NCBI GenBank assembly: GCA_965242745.1 | Contig: CBDETG010000013.1 | Location: forward strand, 1 to 64,000 | From: JABAAI01 sp965242745 | Lineage (GTDB): Bacteria > Spirochaetota > Leptospiria > Leptospirales > Leptonemataceae | Length of the DNA stretch: 64,000 bases | Direction of reading: 5' to 3' | In this document: positions 18,438 through 27,256 of the stretch, piece after piece | How positions within the stretch are numbered: position 1 is the first letter of the stretch | Layout: each line of letters begins with the position of its first letter | The notes under the pieces: generated by a model | Database searches by the model: none | The model's input: the letters and a program-made list of their open reading frames with translations, nothing else | What the model was told of the DNA's origin: nothing | Translations under genes and position numbers: made by a program

Positions 18438-19067
18438 TTATGCCTGCGGCATTTTTATGCAAAGATAGGGGAAGCGGGCGAAGTGCCGCTCCTCAAAGCG
18501 CCCAATCTCTGCTTGTTTTTCTAAAGCAAGCCCTATCTCATCTTTGCCTTGCAGCAAGTTTTCCTTGTGAAAAGCCTCTATGGCAAAATGGCACGAAAAG
18601 GAAGCGGCGTGGACTTCCTGCCTTCTAAGGTCTATCTTAATACTTGCGCCCTCATGCTCCTCTATGTAAGACGTGATATGGCGCATGTCTTTTTCTTCTA
18701 ACTTGACAGGCAAAAGGCCGATTTTCATGCAATTACTATAGAAAATATCCGCAAAGGAAGGAGCAAGCAGGGCCCTAAAGCCGTAGTCCTCCAAGGCCCA
18801 GGGAGCATGCTCTCGGCTGGAGCCGCAGCCAAAGTTCTTTCCCGTAACTAAAACCGAAGCGCCTTTGTAACGCTGCTTGTTCAAAACGAAGTCAGGATTA
18901 GGCCTGACTCCCGCCTCGTCTAAAAAACGCCAGTCATGGAAGAGATGCCTGCCAAAGCCGCTGCGGCCTATTTTCTTTAGAAATTGCTTAGGTATGATTT
19001 GGTCCGTATCTACATCGCATCGATTGAGAAGGGCGGCCAAGCCTCTATGCTCCACAAAAGCTTTCAT
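18438..19067 (-). CDS. leuD: 3-isopropylmalate dehydratase small subunit
   Basis: Small subunit of isopropylmalate isomerase in leucine biosynthesis. The 209 residues show the swivel-domain signature: DVDTDQIIPKQFLK, the catalytic-loop GKNFGCGSSREHAPWAL and FADIFYSNCMKIGLLPV. The start ATG overlaps the leuC stop as ATGA, the usual coupling for a 1:1 complex. The length is typical of the bacterial two-subunit enzyme. Assignment is secure. Confidence 0.97.
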   Translation of the reverse strand: MKAFVEHRGLAALLNRCDVDTDQIIPKQFLKKIGRSGFGRHLFHDWRFLDEAGVRPNPDFVLNKQRYKGASVLVTGKNFGCGSSREHAPWALEDYGFRALLAPSFADIFYSNCMKIGLLPVKLEEKDMRHITSYIEEHEGASIKIDLRRQEVHAASFSCHFAIEAFHKENLLQGKDEIGLALEKQAEIGRFEERHFARFPYLCIKMPQA

Positions 19068-20467
19068 TTGAGCTCTCCGCGCACGTCCACAAAGTGACCA
19101 GCCACTGCAGCAGCTGCAGCCATAGCCGGCGAGAGCAAGTGCGTTCGGCCCCCTCTTCCTTGACGCCCTTCAAAATTACGATTGGAAGTAGAGGCGCAGC
19201 GCTCCTTAGGAGCTAAAACATCATTGTTCATAGCAAGGCACATGGAGCAGCCCGGGAGCCTCCACTCAAGCCCCGCTTCCTCAAAGATTCTATCCAGGCC
19301 CTCCTCTTCTGCCTGCTTACGCACCCGCACAGAGCCAGGCACAACCATTGCTTTTACACGAGAAGCAAGCCTTTTGCCCCGCACAACAGAGGCTGCCGCC
19401 CGCAAATCTTCTATACGGCCGTTTGTACAAGAGCCTATAAAAACCCTGTCTATCTGAATATCTTCCATGGGCATGCCGGGCTGCAAGTCCATGTATGCTA
19501 GAGCTCTGTCAAAGACTTCTCTTTCGGCATCACTTTGCATCTCCTTACGAAGCGGAATACGGCCATCCACAGGGCTGACTTGGGCTGGGTTTGTACCCCA
19601 TGTGACCTGAGGCGCAAGCAAGGAGGCGTCCATTTCTACTTTCTTGTCATAGCTGGCATCCGCATCAGAATGCAGCTGTTCCCACTTTTTTTGCGCCTCG
19701 TCCCATTGCCCTTCTTTAGGCGCAAAATCCCTTCTGCGCAGATAGTCATAGGTCTTTTCATCCGGCGCTATCAGGCCTGCTTTTGCTCCCCCTTCTATGC
19801 TCATGTTACAGAGAGTCATACGGCCCTCCATGGAAAGGGCGCTTATGGCCTCGCCCGCATATTCTATCACATAACCCTGCCCGCCATTGGCGCCAATTAC
19901 TCCTATGATGGCCAAGATCAGGTCTTTGGCTGTCAGCCCCTTTTGCAGCCTGTCTTTCGCATAAATGAGCATATTCTGCGCCTTATCCTGAGGCAGACTT
20001 TGCGCAGCAAGGACATGCTCTACCTCACTTGTCCCTATGCCAAAAGCCAGCGCGCCAAAAGCTCCGTGCGTGCTTGTATGAGAATCTCCGCAAACTATGG
20101 TCATACCAGGCAAAGTCAAGGCCAGCTCAGGGCCAATCACATGCACGATGCCATTGTTTGGGCTATGAATATCAAAAAGAGAGATGCCAAATTCCTTACA
20201 ATTTTGCTTTAATGCCTCCATTTGCAGGCGGGAAGTTTCTTCTGCAGCATGCGGGTCTCTAGAAAGAGTAGAAACATTATGATCCATAGTTGCTATACAT
20301 AGATCAGGGCGGCGCACTTTGCGTCCCGCTATGCGAAGGGACTCAAAGGCTTGTGGTGATGTCACTTCGTGGATAAAATGCCGATCTATATAAAGCAGGG
20401 GCCTTGCATCCTCATAGACAACATGGGAAGCCCATATTTTGTCATATATTGTTTGTCCCTGCTTCAT
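19064..20467 (-). CDS. leuC: 3-isopropylmalate dehydratase large subunit
   Basis: Iron-sulfur aconitase-family subunit that isomerises 2- to 3-isopropylmalate. 4Fe-4S ligands are visible in VFIGSCTNGRIEDLR and PGCSMCLAMNNDVL. Other signatures are GDSHTSTHGAFGALAFGIGTSEVEHV and SNRNFEGRQGRGGRTHLLSP. The 467-residue length is normal. It is the first gene of a leuCD (possibly leuCD-folD) transcript. The upstream leader carries no leucine-rich leader peptide or T-box that I can identify. Confidence 0.97.
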   Translation of the reverse strand: MKQGQTIYDKIWASHVVYEDARPLLYIDRHFIHEVTSPQAFESLRIAGRKVRRPDLCIATMDHNVSTLSRDPHAAEETSRLQMEALKQNCKEFGISLFDIHSPNNGIVHVIGPELALTLPGMTIVCGDSHTSTHGAFGALAFGIGTSEVEHVLAAQSLPQDKAQNMLIYAKDRLQKGLTAKDLILAIIGVIGANGGQGYVIEYAGEAISALSMEGRMTLCNMSIEGGAKAGLIAPDEKTYDYLRRRDFAPKEGQWDEAQKKWEQLHSDADASYDKKVEMDASLLAPQVTWGTNPAQVSPVDGRIPLRKEMQSDAEREVFDRALAYMDLQPGMPMEDIQIDRVFIGSCTNGRIEDLRAAASVVRGKRLASRVKAMVVPGSVRVRKQAEEEGLDRIFEEAGLEWRLPGCSMCLAMNNDVLAPKERCASTSNRNFEGRQGRGGRTHLLSPAMAAAAAVAGHFVDVRGELK

Positions 20468-20577
20468 AAGCTTTTGCTTGCATCCTTACAGCTAAACGCA
20501 AAAATACGAAAGAGTACTATCACGTAAATAAGAAAGCTCCATTGCAAGTATTATTTTTTAGCTGCAGGAGAGCACAA

Positions 20578-20613
20578 GTGATCCTTCCTTTATGCCAAAG
20601 AAGGAAGGATCAC
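20578..20613. promoter_or_regulatory. Perfect 13-bp inverted repeat between leuC and fliL
   Basis: GTGATCCTTCCTT and its exact complement AAGGAAGGATCAC flank a 10-base loop. It lies about 110 bases upstream of leuC (minus strand) and about 195 bases upstream of the FliL-like gene (plus strand). No T-run follows on either strand, so it is not a normal terminator. An operator or leader-RNA hairpin is possible. The sequence does not match the other repeat families in this window. Confidence 0.6.
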
Positions 20614-20808
20614 AACACGCCAGGCAGATGAACAAAGAAATGAAGCTACATTTTACGAAATCCCAATGATAGAGGGCAAAATACAATAAGAAAAATGGAC
20701 AAGAGCAGAACCTGGCATAAGGAAAAACAGCGCAGCTCTTAGAAAAAGTATGTATTTTTTTCAAAAATGCTTCAGCGTTTTTGCCATAGTTTTCGATGCT
20801 AAGTATAT

Positions 20809-21342
20809 ATGGCAGACGAAATAGAAACACAAGGATCTCAAAAGAAGGAAGCCGGCTACGAAGGTCTCAGCTCCTCTAACCTAAGCAAGCTGCTGCGCGC
20901 ATTGCTGTATGTGGCTTTGGGTATTGTAGGAATCATCCTGATGTCTGTTGTCGCTTACTATGTGGCCCGCGCAGCCGCAACGCAGCAATACAAAGAAGTT
21001 GCCTCCATCGCCGTAGTAAAGCCCCCTCCGCCCACAGAAAACTTCAATTTCGCCGATGAGTTCCGCGTAAACATTGCTGATAGAGACGCAAACAGTTTTG
21101 TGAAGCTTAAGCTCAGTCTTGGTTTTGATCCCGGCAACCCTGCCCTCTCTGCAGAGCTGGCCCAGCGCGTACCTCAGCTAAGAAATATCGTAAACCTTGT
21201 TCTAGCCGGCAAATCACGCCAAAACCTTGCTACCATCGAAGATCGCCTTGAACTGCAGGAAGAGATTAAAGCATCCATCAATCATGTCCTTTCCAATGGG
21301 AAGATAAGAGAAATCTATTTTAACGAACTGATCATAAACTAG
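20809..21342 (+). CDS. fliL: Flagellar basal body-associated protein FliL
   Basis: 177 residues with one membrane segment (about 31-53, ALLYVALGIVGIILMSVVAYYVA), then a periplasmic domain that begins after a proline-rich linker (VKPPPPTENF). The C-terminal block REIYFNELIIN matches the typical FliL end, and the FKFADEFRVNI-like strand is conserved. FliL supports stator assembly around MotAB in spirochaete periplasmic flagella. It stands alone here, whereas fliL commonly sits next to motAB or fliM, so it may be a second copy. No strong ribosome site precedes it. Confidence 0.85.
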   Translation: MADEIETQGSQKKEAGYEGLSSSNLSKLLRALLYVALGIVGIILMSVVAYYVARAAATQQYKEVASIAVVKPPPPTENFNFADEFRVNIADRDANSFVKLKLSLGFDPGNPALSAELAQRVPQLRNIVNLVLAGKSRQNLATIEDRLELQEEIKASINHVLSNGKIREIYFNELIIN

Positions 21343-21550
21343 CTATGGCTAAACAAAGCTCTCTTCATTTTAGACTGCGCATCGCTTTTTTACGAAGTAG
21401 GGAGATGAGCAGCTTTTGCTTTCTTAACGGATATGAAAAATGGCAAAGCTGATTCCCGGCGCTGTGCTGAGCAAGCACTTGCTTAGGATTTTCCTAAAGC
21501 AGCATGGACTACCTCCTAATACTGCGCAAGTATCTACGATATCAAGTTTT

Positions 21551-22300
21551 CTATCTCGTACTTAAGATTTTAGCATACCAATTGTTTTCTATGGATTGTA
21601 TTGCTTGTATAAGAACAGGGATTTTTTCGCTCCCTATGGCAGAAAAGATACGATAGCCGGCCTCTACCATTTGCAGACCATGCTCCAGCCCGTCCCGCTC
21701 GTCTTGGCTGTAAAGATTTTTCCTGGAAGCAAAGACTTCCCTTGCGCTGCGCATGGATTGCAGAACTGTTTCTAGAAGACTCAAATCCTTTACAGTATCA
21801 AATAGATGGAAGATGCTTCTTTGTAAAGCATGGATCACTTCCGAATCCAAACTGGCAAGCAAAGCCCAATGGCATTCCTGCTCAGCGAGACTCTGGCTTT
21901 GGATGCCCTGCCTGCATGCTTCCTTGTACAGCATATTTTCCAGATGCAGACTTTTATGATAAACCTTGACGCTATGCCGGGCAATTTGCAGGAAAAGAGG
22001 GAAAGCAAAGCCAAGCCTTCTTATCGTTCCAAAGCCTATACCTAACAAGGGCAGCAGCTTCTGAGGCCTGGTGATGATGCCTTTGAGAGCAGTTAGGGCT
22101 TCGTCTCGTATCTTTCTTAGCTCATAGCGGGGATAAATGTATTGTAAAAAGAAATCCCTGAGGGCTTGGAGATGATCGTCCTTAAGCCTCAGAGAAGACC
22201 ATTCGGGTATCTTATGAAACTCTGCATTTGCATAGCGTCTTTCGAGCTCTTTGCAATTGACGCAGACAATGCTTTGGTATAGTTTGGCTTTGGATTCCAT
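21551..22300 (-). CDS. Hypothetical helical protein, 249 residues
   Basis: The open frame begins at 22354, but that start overlaps the divergent DUF2062 gene; the ATG at 22300 (MESKAKLYQSIV) is preferred. The protein is leucine-rich, predicted all-helical, without a signal peptide. A CVNC pair occurs near the N-terminus. There is a moderately hydrophobic patch (LLPLLGIGFGTIRRLGFAFPLFL) that may touch the membrane. I recognise no family. Confidence 0.6.
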   Translation of the reverse strand: MESKAKLYQSIVCVNCKELERRYANAEFHKIPEWSSLRLKDDHLQALRDFFLQYIYPRYELRKIRDEALTALKGIITRPQKLLPLLGIGFGTIRRLGFAFPLFLQIARHSVKVYHKSLHLENMLYKEACRQGIQSQSLAEQECHWALLASLDSEVIHALQRSIFHLFDTVKDLSLLETVLQSMRSAREVFASRKNLYSQDERDGLEHGLQMVEAGYRIFSAIGSEKIPVLIQAIQSIENNWYAKILSTR

Positions 22301-22348
22301 CGATTTTACAGATAAGCCTGCAAGTTCCTGAGAAGCAAAAGAGGCCTG

Positions 22349-22879
22349 ATGCATTCCCTGCCCTTGATCCTGAAAGAACGTCTGCTCAAGCCCTTTTGGG
22401 TAGCTGAAGTGCCTGCTAAAGAACTCCGGCTGGCCGCCTTCATAGGGCTCTTTTGGGCCTTTACGCCTTTAGTAGGAATACAAATGGCTCTTGTGGCAAT
22501 AAACTGGTATGTTTTTCGCCTTATCGGTATTCCTTTCCACCTTGTATCAGGCATGGCCTTGGTATGGATCTCTAATCCCTTCACTATCATACCTATGTAT
22601 TTTGGCTTTTATTCCTGCGGAGTCTTTATGATGGACCTGGCAGGCTATCAAGTAGATTTTATATCTTACCTGGAATTTACAAAGGCTTTCTCAAATACAG
22701 AAGATATGAATATATGGGAAAGCCTCAGCTACTGGCTAAGCTATATCATACATAATGTTTTTTGGCCTATGCTGCTGGGCTCTTTCTTCATCGCTGTGCC
22801 TGCAGCATGGCTGGGCGCATCTTTTATCATGCAGTCTGTGGAGCGCTACCGCGCAATCAAGACAAAAAAGAAGATATAG
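22349..22879 (+). CDS. DUF2062 membrane protein
   Basis: 176 residues with three to four membrane segments. The DUF2062 pattern is visible: FIGLFWAFTPLVGIQMALV, then ALVWISNPFTIIPMYFGFYSCG, and a C-terminal hydrophobic helix. Members are small inner-membrane proteins of unknown function, often near glycosyltransferase or envelope genes. It is divergent from the hypothetical gene on the other strand. A hairpin of the AAGAGCC family lies about 90 bases after the stop. Confidence 0.8.
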   Translation: MHSLPLILKERLLKPFWVAEVPAKELRLAAFIGLFWAFTPLVGIQMALVAINWYVFRLIGIPFHLVSGMALVWISNPFTIIPMYFGFYSCGVFMMDLAGYQVDFISYLEFTKAFSNTEDMNIWESLSYWLSYIIHNVFWPMLLGSFFIAVPAAWLGASFIMQSVERYRAIKTKKKI

Positions 22880-23223
22880 AGCAAAAAAGCGCTATAGGCG
22901 CTGTGCGCAAGCAAAAAGATGCTGCCAGCAGACTGCGCGGGATAAAAGGACAGCCAGCTCCCTTATTGGCTAAGAGCCCGTCCCAACTGGGCTCTTGCAA
23001 AACAGGCAGTGTGCCCTCAGCGCTTCACAAGCCATGAAGGTGTCCTAAGCTCAGACTGAAGGATCACAGGCAAGCCATGCCAAGGTCATTATGGTGTAGA
23101 CTCCTAAAGCCCGTCTGAAAATATATGTAACCGTAGGCCATATAGAAAACATCGAGCGCTCTGTTTGGCGCTCCTTTGCTATAGTTTTTGTGAAAAGTTT
23201 AGCTCTGCAAAGTTCATCGCTTC
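22880..23223. other. Intergenic region with a gene-end hairpin
   Basis: About 340 bases without a supported gene; short plus-strand frames here lack ribosome sites. The notable content is the hairpin at 22972-22996. The remainder should carry the promoter for the DUF4380-like gene. Confidence 0.5.
22972..22996 (+). repeat. Gene-end hairpin, variant of the AAGAGCC/GGCTCTT family
   Basis: AAGAGCCC and GGGCTCTT form a perfect 8-bp stem over a 9-base loop. Stem ends match the copies at 24127, 27161, 44758 and 63331, but the loop differs (GTCCCAACT). No strong T-run follows. It could stop transcription or protect the mRNA 3' end of the DUF2062 gene. Confidence 0.6.
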
Positions 23224-24147
23224 ATGGGCTGGGAAGCTTATGAGATGCGTTCCGGCCCCTTGTCTTTATCTTTGGTACCTGCTTTGGGCGGCCGGATCAT
23301 GTCTTTGCAATTTCATGGAGAGGAATTTTTTTTTGTTCAAGAAGAGCATGCAGGGGAGCTATTTGATTTTAGCCGCAATCTGCAAGAGCTTGATCGAGCA
23401 AAACGTGCCATGGGCTTTCGAGTCTGGGGCGGGGATAAAACTTGGGTTGCGCCTCAGAAGGCATGGAGAAAGGCGATACCTCCTCTTACTTTGGACGCTG
23501 GCCGCTATGAAATCGTATTCCAAGCTCAAGAAAAGAAGGTGCAAATGCAAAGCGCTTTGGACCCTGAGACAGGGCTGCAAATATTGCGTGAGCTGCGTTT
23601 TCTTTCAGAGCGTGAGCTGGAACTCAAGCAATCCTTTTACAACGGGAGCAATAGTAAAAAAAAATGGGGTATCTGGAATGTCTCGCAAATCTTACGCAAT
23701 ATATACGTGCATGTGCCTGTGGAAGCAAAGGAGCTGCGTCCCTATCCTGAGGAAGGCGATTCTGAAAAGCTGCACAAGCTTGTCATCAAGCCTTCGCAAC
23801 ACGCTTGGTCCCGCATCCAATGCGAGGATGCCTTGCATTTCAAATATGGAGCGAGGGTCCCTATAGGGCATCTGGCGATCTTCAAGAGCTCCAAAAAGCG
23901 TAGCGCTTTTCTGGTCATGGAGCGCTTTTTTTCTGTAGAGCCTGAAGCTCCTTATGCCCATGATGCGATTGTAGAAGTGTACAATTCTCCTTCTATGAAT
24001 TATGCTGAGGTTGAGGTGCATGCCCCCATACATGAAATAGCGCCGGGTCAGACTATCTCCCACAGCCAAAGATGGCGTTTTAGCAGAGTAACAAAAGAAA
24101 GGATGCAGCTGCTTGCAGAGCTGCCTAAGAGCCGGTCTCAAAACTAG
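23224..24147 (+). CDS. DUF4380-like protein with a galactose-mutarotase fold
   Basis: 307 residues of mainly beta structure. The N-terminal LVPALGGRIMSLQFHGEEFFFV and the later GIWNVSQIL resemble DUF4380 and aldose-1-epimerase-like proteins, which bind sugars or sugar phosphates in a beta-sandwich. No signal peptide is seen. The last six codons (KSRSQN) and the stop lie inside a dispersed hairpin repeat at 24127-24153, so the C-terminus may have been replaced by repeat insertion. gshA starts 40 bases downstream. Enzyme activity is not predictable. Confidence 0.75.
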   Translation: MGWEAYEMRSGPLSLSLVPALGGRIMSLQFHGEEFFFVQEEHAGELFDFSRNLQELDRAKRAMGFRVWGGDKTWVAPQKAWRKAIPPLTLDAGRYEIVFQAQEKKVQMQSALDPETGLQILRELRFLSERELELKQSFYNGSNSKKKWGIWNVSQILRNIYVHVPVEAKELRPYPEEGDSEKLHKLVIKPSQHAWSRIQCEDALHFKYGARVPIGHLAIFKSSKKRSAFLVMERFFSVEPEAPYAHDAIVEVYNSPSMNYAEVEVHAPIHEIAPGQTISHSQRWRFSRVTKERMQLLAELPKSRSQN

Positions 24148-24153
24148 GCTCTT
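24127..24153. repeat. Gene-end hairpin repeat, copy overlapping a stop codon
   Basis: Arms AAGAGCC and GGCTCTT with a 13-base centre (GGTCTCAAAACTA). The reverse complement occurs at 27161 and 44758 and 63331. This copy contains the TAG stop of the DUF4380-like gene. Confidence 0.8.
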
Positions 24154-24186
24154 GCGACACGCAACTTCGCACAAGAGTGCGGCGCA

Positions 24187-25761
24187 ATGATACTACAACA
24201 TGATATTCCCAGCGGCTTTCTGGATTGGCCGGAGCCTATCTTCATGGATTGTCTGCACGGCTTGGAGAGGGAGGCCTTGAGAGTGGATTCACAGGCTTTT
24301 CTCTCCAAGCTCCCGCATCCCCCCTCGCTTGGCTCACCTTTGATGCACCCTTCCATCACTACAGATTTCAGCGAAGCTCAGGTAGAATATACAAGCCAGC
24401 CATGCCATTCCTTAGGCGGCCTGCTTTCTGAGCTGGGGCTGCTTTGCCATTATGTAAGACGGCACTTGGAAGAAGAAAGGCTGTGGCCTCTTTCTATGCC
24501 TGCGCGCATTCTCTCATCAGAGGACATCCCGCTGGCGCAGTATGGAAGTTCTCCGCAAGGCAGACAGAAGCGGGTCTATAGAAGGGGCCTTGCGCATCGT
24601 TATGGAAGAGCCATGCAGAGCATATCAGGCGTGCATTACAACATTTCCTTTGGACGATCCTTCTGGCAGGCCTACGGCGCTCTTATGGGCAAAAGCATGG
24701 ACCAGCAAGCAAAAACAGAATTGTACTTGGCTGCGCTCCGTAATATTTTGCGTCATTCCTATGTTTTCCCATACCTTTTTGGAGACTCCCCTGCTGTGGA
24801 TGAAAGCTTTCTGCGCTCACTCCCCAAGCATCCGATCATAGATGAAGTAAAAAAGCGGCTCCTTCCACTCCCTTGGGAAGAGCAAGGAGGCAGCTTTTAT
24901 GCGCCGCATGCAAGCTCTCTGCGCCAAAGCGAGCTGGGCTACAATCATCCTGCGCAGTGGGACTTAAACATCAGCTACAACAGTCTCCAGCAATATATAG
25001 AAAGCATGCGCCGCGCTCTGGGAAGCTCCTGTCCTGCTTATGAAAAGTGGCCGCAGGGGGAAGAACAACTTAGCTCTGCCTTTTTACAAATTGAGAACGA
25101 GCATTATGCCCTTGTGCGCCCCAAAGCCGCTGTCCTACATGCGCAGGAGGGCGCTTTAGCTGGTCTGGGGAAGTACGGTATAGAATATCTGGAACTGCGC
25201 TGCTTGGATATACAAGCGCGTGAATGCCATGGCATAGATATAGCAAGCCTTGCTTTTATGCAGCTCCTCGTTATCTATTGCGCTTTGACTCCATCCAATG
25301 CTATAGATCAGCATGAGCAAAAAAGATTACGAAAAAACTATCTCAAAAGCGCCTGGGAAGGATTGCAGCCCAGCTGCACTTTAGCTTTGGGGAAGACAGA
25401 AGCAGCGCTGGCGCAGCAAGGAGAGCAGCTATGCCGAAAGCTGGAAGCGCTGGCAGAACGTTTGGATCAAGAGCTTGTATCTTCTACCTTGTATCAGGAA
25501 AGTCTTAGCGTGCAAAAAGAAAAATTCCGCGATGCTAAGAAATGTCCTGCAGCAATGCAGCTGGCAGCTATGCAAAACTATTCCAGAAACAGCTATCTTT
25601 CATTCGGCCAAGCTCAGGCAGATCAATTTCAGTCTCATGCAAAGCATAGCAATTTCCCCCGCAAAGAAAAGGACATGCTCGATAGGCTGGCTCAAAGCTC
25701 CCTTGCGCAGCAAAAGAGCCTGGAAAAAAAGCAAGGAGAGCTGCTGCAGCCTGCGCCTTAG
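24187..25761 (+). CDS. gshA: Glutamate-cysteine ligase (GshA class I)
   Basis: ATP-dependent enzyme joining glutamate and cysteine, the first step of glutathione synthesis. The 524-residue length and the N-terminal LHGLEREALRVDSQAFLSKLPHP and TDFSEAQVEYTSQP fit the gammaproteobacterial-type GshA rather than the plant type or the GshF fusion. YGIEYLELRCLDIQ and the HYNISFG motif of the active site are present. No gshB is visible in the window. The start MILQHDIPSG has no strong ribosome site. Confidence 0.93.
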   Translation: MILQHDIPSGFLDWPEPIFMDCLHGLEREALRVDSQAFLSKLPHPPSLGSPLMHPSITTDFSEAQVEYTSQPCHSLGGLLSELGLLCHYVRRHLEEERLWPLSMPARILSSEDIPLAQYGSSPQGRQKRVYRRGLAHRYGRAMQSISGVHYNISFGRSFWQAYGALMGKSMDQQAKTELYLAALRNILRHSYVFPYLFGDSPAVDESFLRSLPKHPIIDEVKKRLLPLPWEEQGGSFYAPHASSLRQSELGYNHPAQWDLNISYNSLQQYIESMRRALGSSCPAYEKWPQGEEQLSSAFLQIENEHYALVRPKAAVLHAQEGALAGLGKYGIEYLELRCLDIQARECHGIDIASLAFMQLLVIYCALTPSNAIDQHEQKRLRKNYLKSAWEGLQPSCTLALGKTEAALAQQGEQLCRKLEALAERLDQELVSSTLYQESLSVQKEKFRDAKKCPAAMQLAAMQNYSRNSYLSFGQAQADQFQSHAKHSNFPRKEKDMLDRLAQSSLAQQKSLEKKQGELLQPAP

Positions 25762-26092
25762 CTCTTGCAATGTCTTCTTTCATCATCAAATTACCGGACA
25801 GCTTCCCTGACTGCAGCTCATCTCATTGCTCTTGGTCCTAGTTGTTTATGGAGCGCATGCGCAGGCAGAGCAGAAAAACTGCGGCATAGTCATGAGCATA
25901 AGACTGCAAGGGCGCGCTTAGCTAGCGTAAAAAACACTTGGGAGAAATAAAAATGTTTCCGATTAAAATGGATGGGACGGATTCCTTCGGCAAGAAAATC
26001 CCGGGCAAAAATGCCCGGGCAATACTGGTCAAATGCTTTTGAGCGGACTTCGCACAAAAGGTCTTTTTTACAAGCCGACGGGGTCCGTCTCC
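25762..26092. other. Intergenic region between convergent gshA and flaB
   Basis: About 330 bases. A GC-rich hairpin near 26000-26019 probably ends flaB transcripts. A 29-codon plus-strand frame (25953-26042) has a weak ribosome site and is interrupted by that hairpin, so it is not called. Nothing else is recognisable. Confidence 0.5.
25991..26020 (-). terminator. Probable flaB terminator
   Basis: On the minus strand CCCGGGC, a short A/T loop and GCCCGGG form a 7-bp GC stem, followed by ATTTTCTTG. The T-run is short, so efficiency is uncertain. It lies about 75 bases after the stop of the downstream flaB gene. Confidence 0.5.
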
Positions 26093-26938
26093 TCACTTAA
26101 GCAAGTGAAGGATGGCTTGCGGCCTAGCTCCCGCCTGCGCAAGCATAGCTATGGAAGTTTGAGAGAGGATTTGACGTGTAGTCAATTTTACCACCTCTTC
26201 GGCCATATCCGTATCTCGTATGCGGCTTTCGGCAGCCTGAACATTCTCATAGGCATTCATCAAGCCCTTAGCAGTGTGCTCCAATCTGTTTTGATAAGCG
26301 CCGAGATTAGATCGTTGACGCATCAAGATCGATAGAGCTTGATCTGCCCTTGCTATAGTATCATTCGCCGCCGCTGGGGCTGAAATACTGATCGCTTTAT
26401 TTGTCTCTAGACGGAGTTTTAGGGCTTTAGCGGTCATAGTGCCGATGTATACCCTTTCCCTTTGATTTGCATTAGGGCCCATGTGAAGCCACATGGAACT
26501 GTTCCGTGAAGTACGGCTGAATTGGCCCAAAAGCAGCTTAAAGCGGTTAAACTCTGCCTGCGATGCAATGCGATCCACCTCGTCAACGAGCTGGGATACT
26601 TCTACTTGTATAAGCTGTCTGTCCTCGGCGCTGTAAATGCCATTGGAGGCCTGTATAGCTAAGACCCGTACCCTTTGTACAATCTCAGAAACCTGCGCTA
26701 AAAAGCCCTCCGCTGTCTGAATCATGCTCAGACCATCTTCGGCATTCCTTTCAGCTTGACGCAAACCCATGATCTGAGTCCGCATTTTTTCTGAAACAGC
26801 AAGGCCTGAGGGGTCATCGCCAGCGCGGTTGATCCTCATGCCTGAAGACAGCTTAGCCATAGAGCTATCCGTTGCCCATTGACTAAATTTTAAAACGCGA
26901 TGCGCATTGATCGCGCTTAAATTGTGATTGATAATCAT
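26093..26938 (-). CDS. flaB: Periplasmic flagellar filament core protein FlaB (copy 2)
   Basis: 281 residues from the ATG at 26938 (MIINHNLSAINAHRVLK), preceded by AGGAGTGTGAG; the frame stays open upstream but the extra residues are not flagellin. Flagellin N- and C-terminal D0/D1 helices are complete (GMRINRAGDDPSGLAVSEKM and ESRIRDTDMAEEVVKLTTRQIL). The middle is short, as in spirochaete FlaB, with MWLHMGPN. It is exported to the periplasm by the flagellar type III apparatus and forms the filament core. It is an adjacent paralogue of the next gene, from which it differs in the central domain and C-terminus (ARPQAILHLLK). Confidence 0.96.
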   Translation of the reverse strand: MIINHNLSAINAHRVLKFSQWATDSSMAKLSSGMRINRAGDDPSGLAVSEKMRTQIMGLRQAERNAEDGLSMIQTAEGFLAQVSEIVQRVRVLAIQASNGIYSAEDRQLIQVEVSQLVDEVDRIASQAEFNRFKLLLGQFSRTSRNSSMWLHMGPNANQRERVYIGTMTAKALKLRLETNKAISISAPAAANDTIARADQALSILMRQRSNLGAYQNRLEHTAKGLMNAYENVQAAESRIRDTDMAEEVVKLTTRQILSQTSIAMLAQAGARPQAILHLLK

Positions 26939-27256
26939 CTCACACTCCTTGTGCTCTTCTTTCGCTGTTTTACTCAAAGTAAGCAAAACGAACAGAGGCT
27001 TTGCACATAAGTCCTCTGCAGCTGGAGGCAGCGCCTCTTTTGCCCGATAAGAGGCAAAAAGGCTTGCTCCCCCCCCCTGTGCAATACCAGCGGCTGCACA
27101 GAGAGAGAAAACAAAAAGGAATGTTGTTCTATGAGCAAGCGCATTTCGAAGCGGCCGCAGGAGCCTAGTTTTGAGGCCGGCTCTTAACGAGCATTTAGGC
27201 CCCAAAAAAAGGGTCCAGAGCGAGTACTTTGTCAAAGCGCTTAGTTTCATAACTCC
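26939..27256. other. Intergenic region between the two flaB genes
   Basis: 318 bases. It contains the leader of the downstream flaB, a run of nine G on the minus strand (27069-27077), and one copy of the dispersed hairpin repeat (27161-27186). The open frame that runs through here is a leftover of the flaB frame and is not translated sequence that I can support. The separation and hairpin suggest that the two flaB genes have separate transcripts. Confidence 0.6.
27161..27186. repeat. Dispersed hairpin repeat between flaB genes
   Basis: GAGCC(TAGTTTTGAGGCC)GGCTC plus flanks, same family as 24127, 44758 and 63331, with one A-to-G change in the loop. It lies about 70 bases after the upstream flaB stop, in the place expected for a terminator. 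Confidence 0.75.

Noticed and set aside
20558..20830. A 90-codon minus-strand frame upstream of leuC, considered as a leader peptide or small membrane gene
   Set aside because: No run of leucine codons, no ribosome site, and it spans the 13-bp palindrome and the fliL start. T-box features were also looked for and not seen.
25953..26042. 29-codon plus-strand frame near the flaB terminator
   Set aside because: It runs through the terminator hairpin and has only a weak ribosome site.
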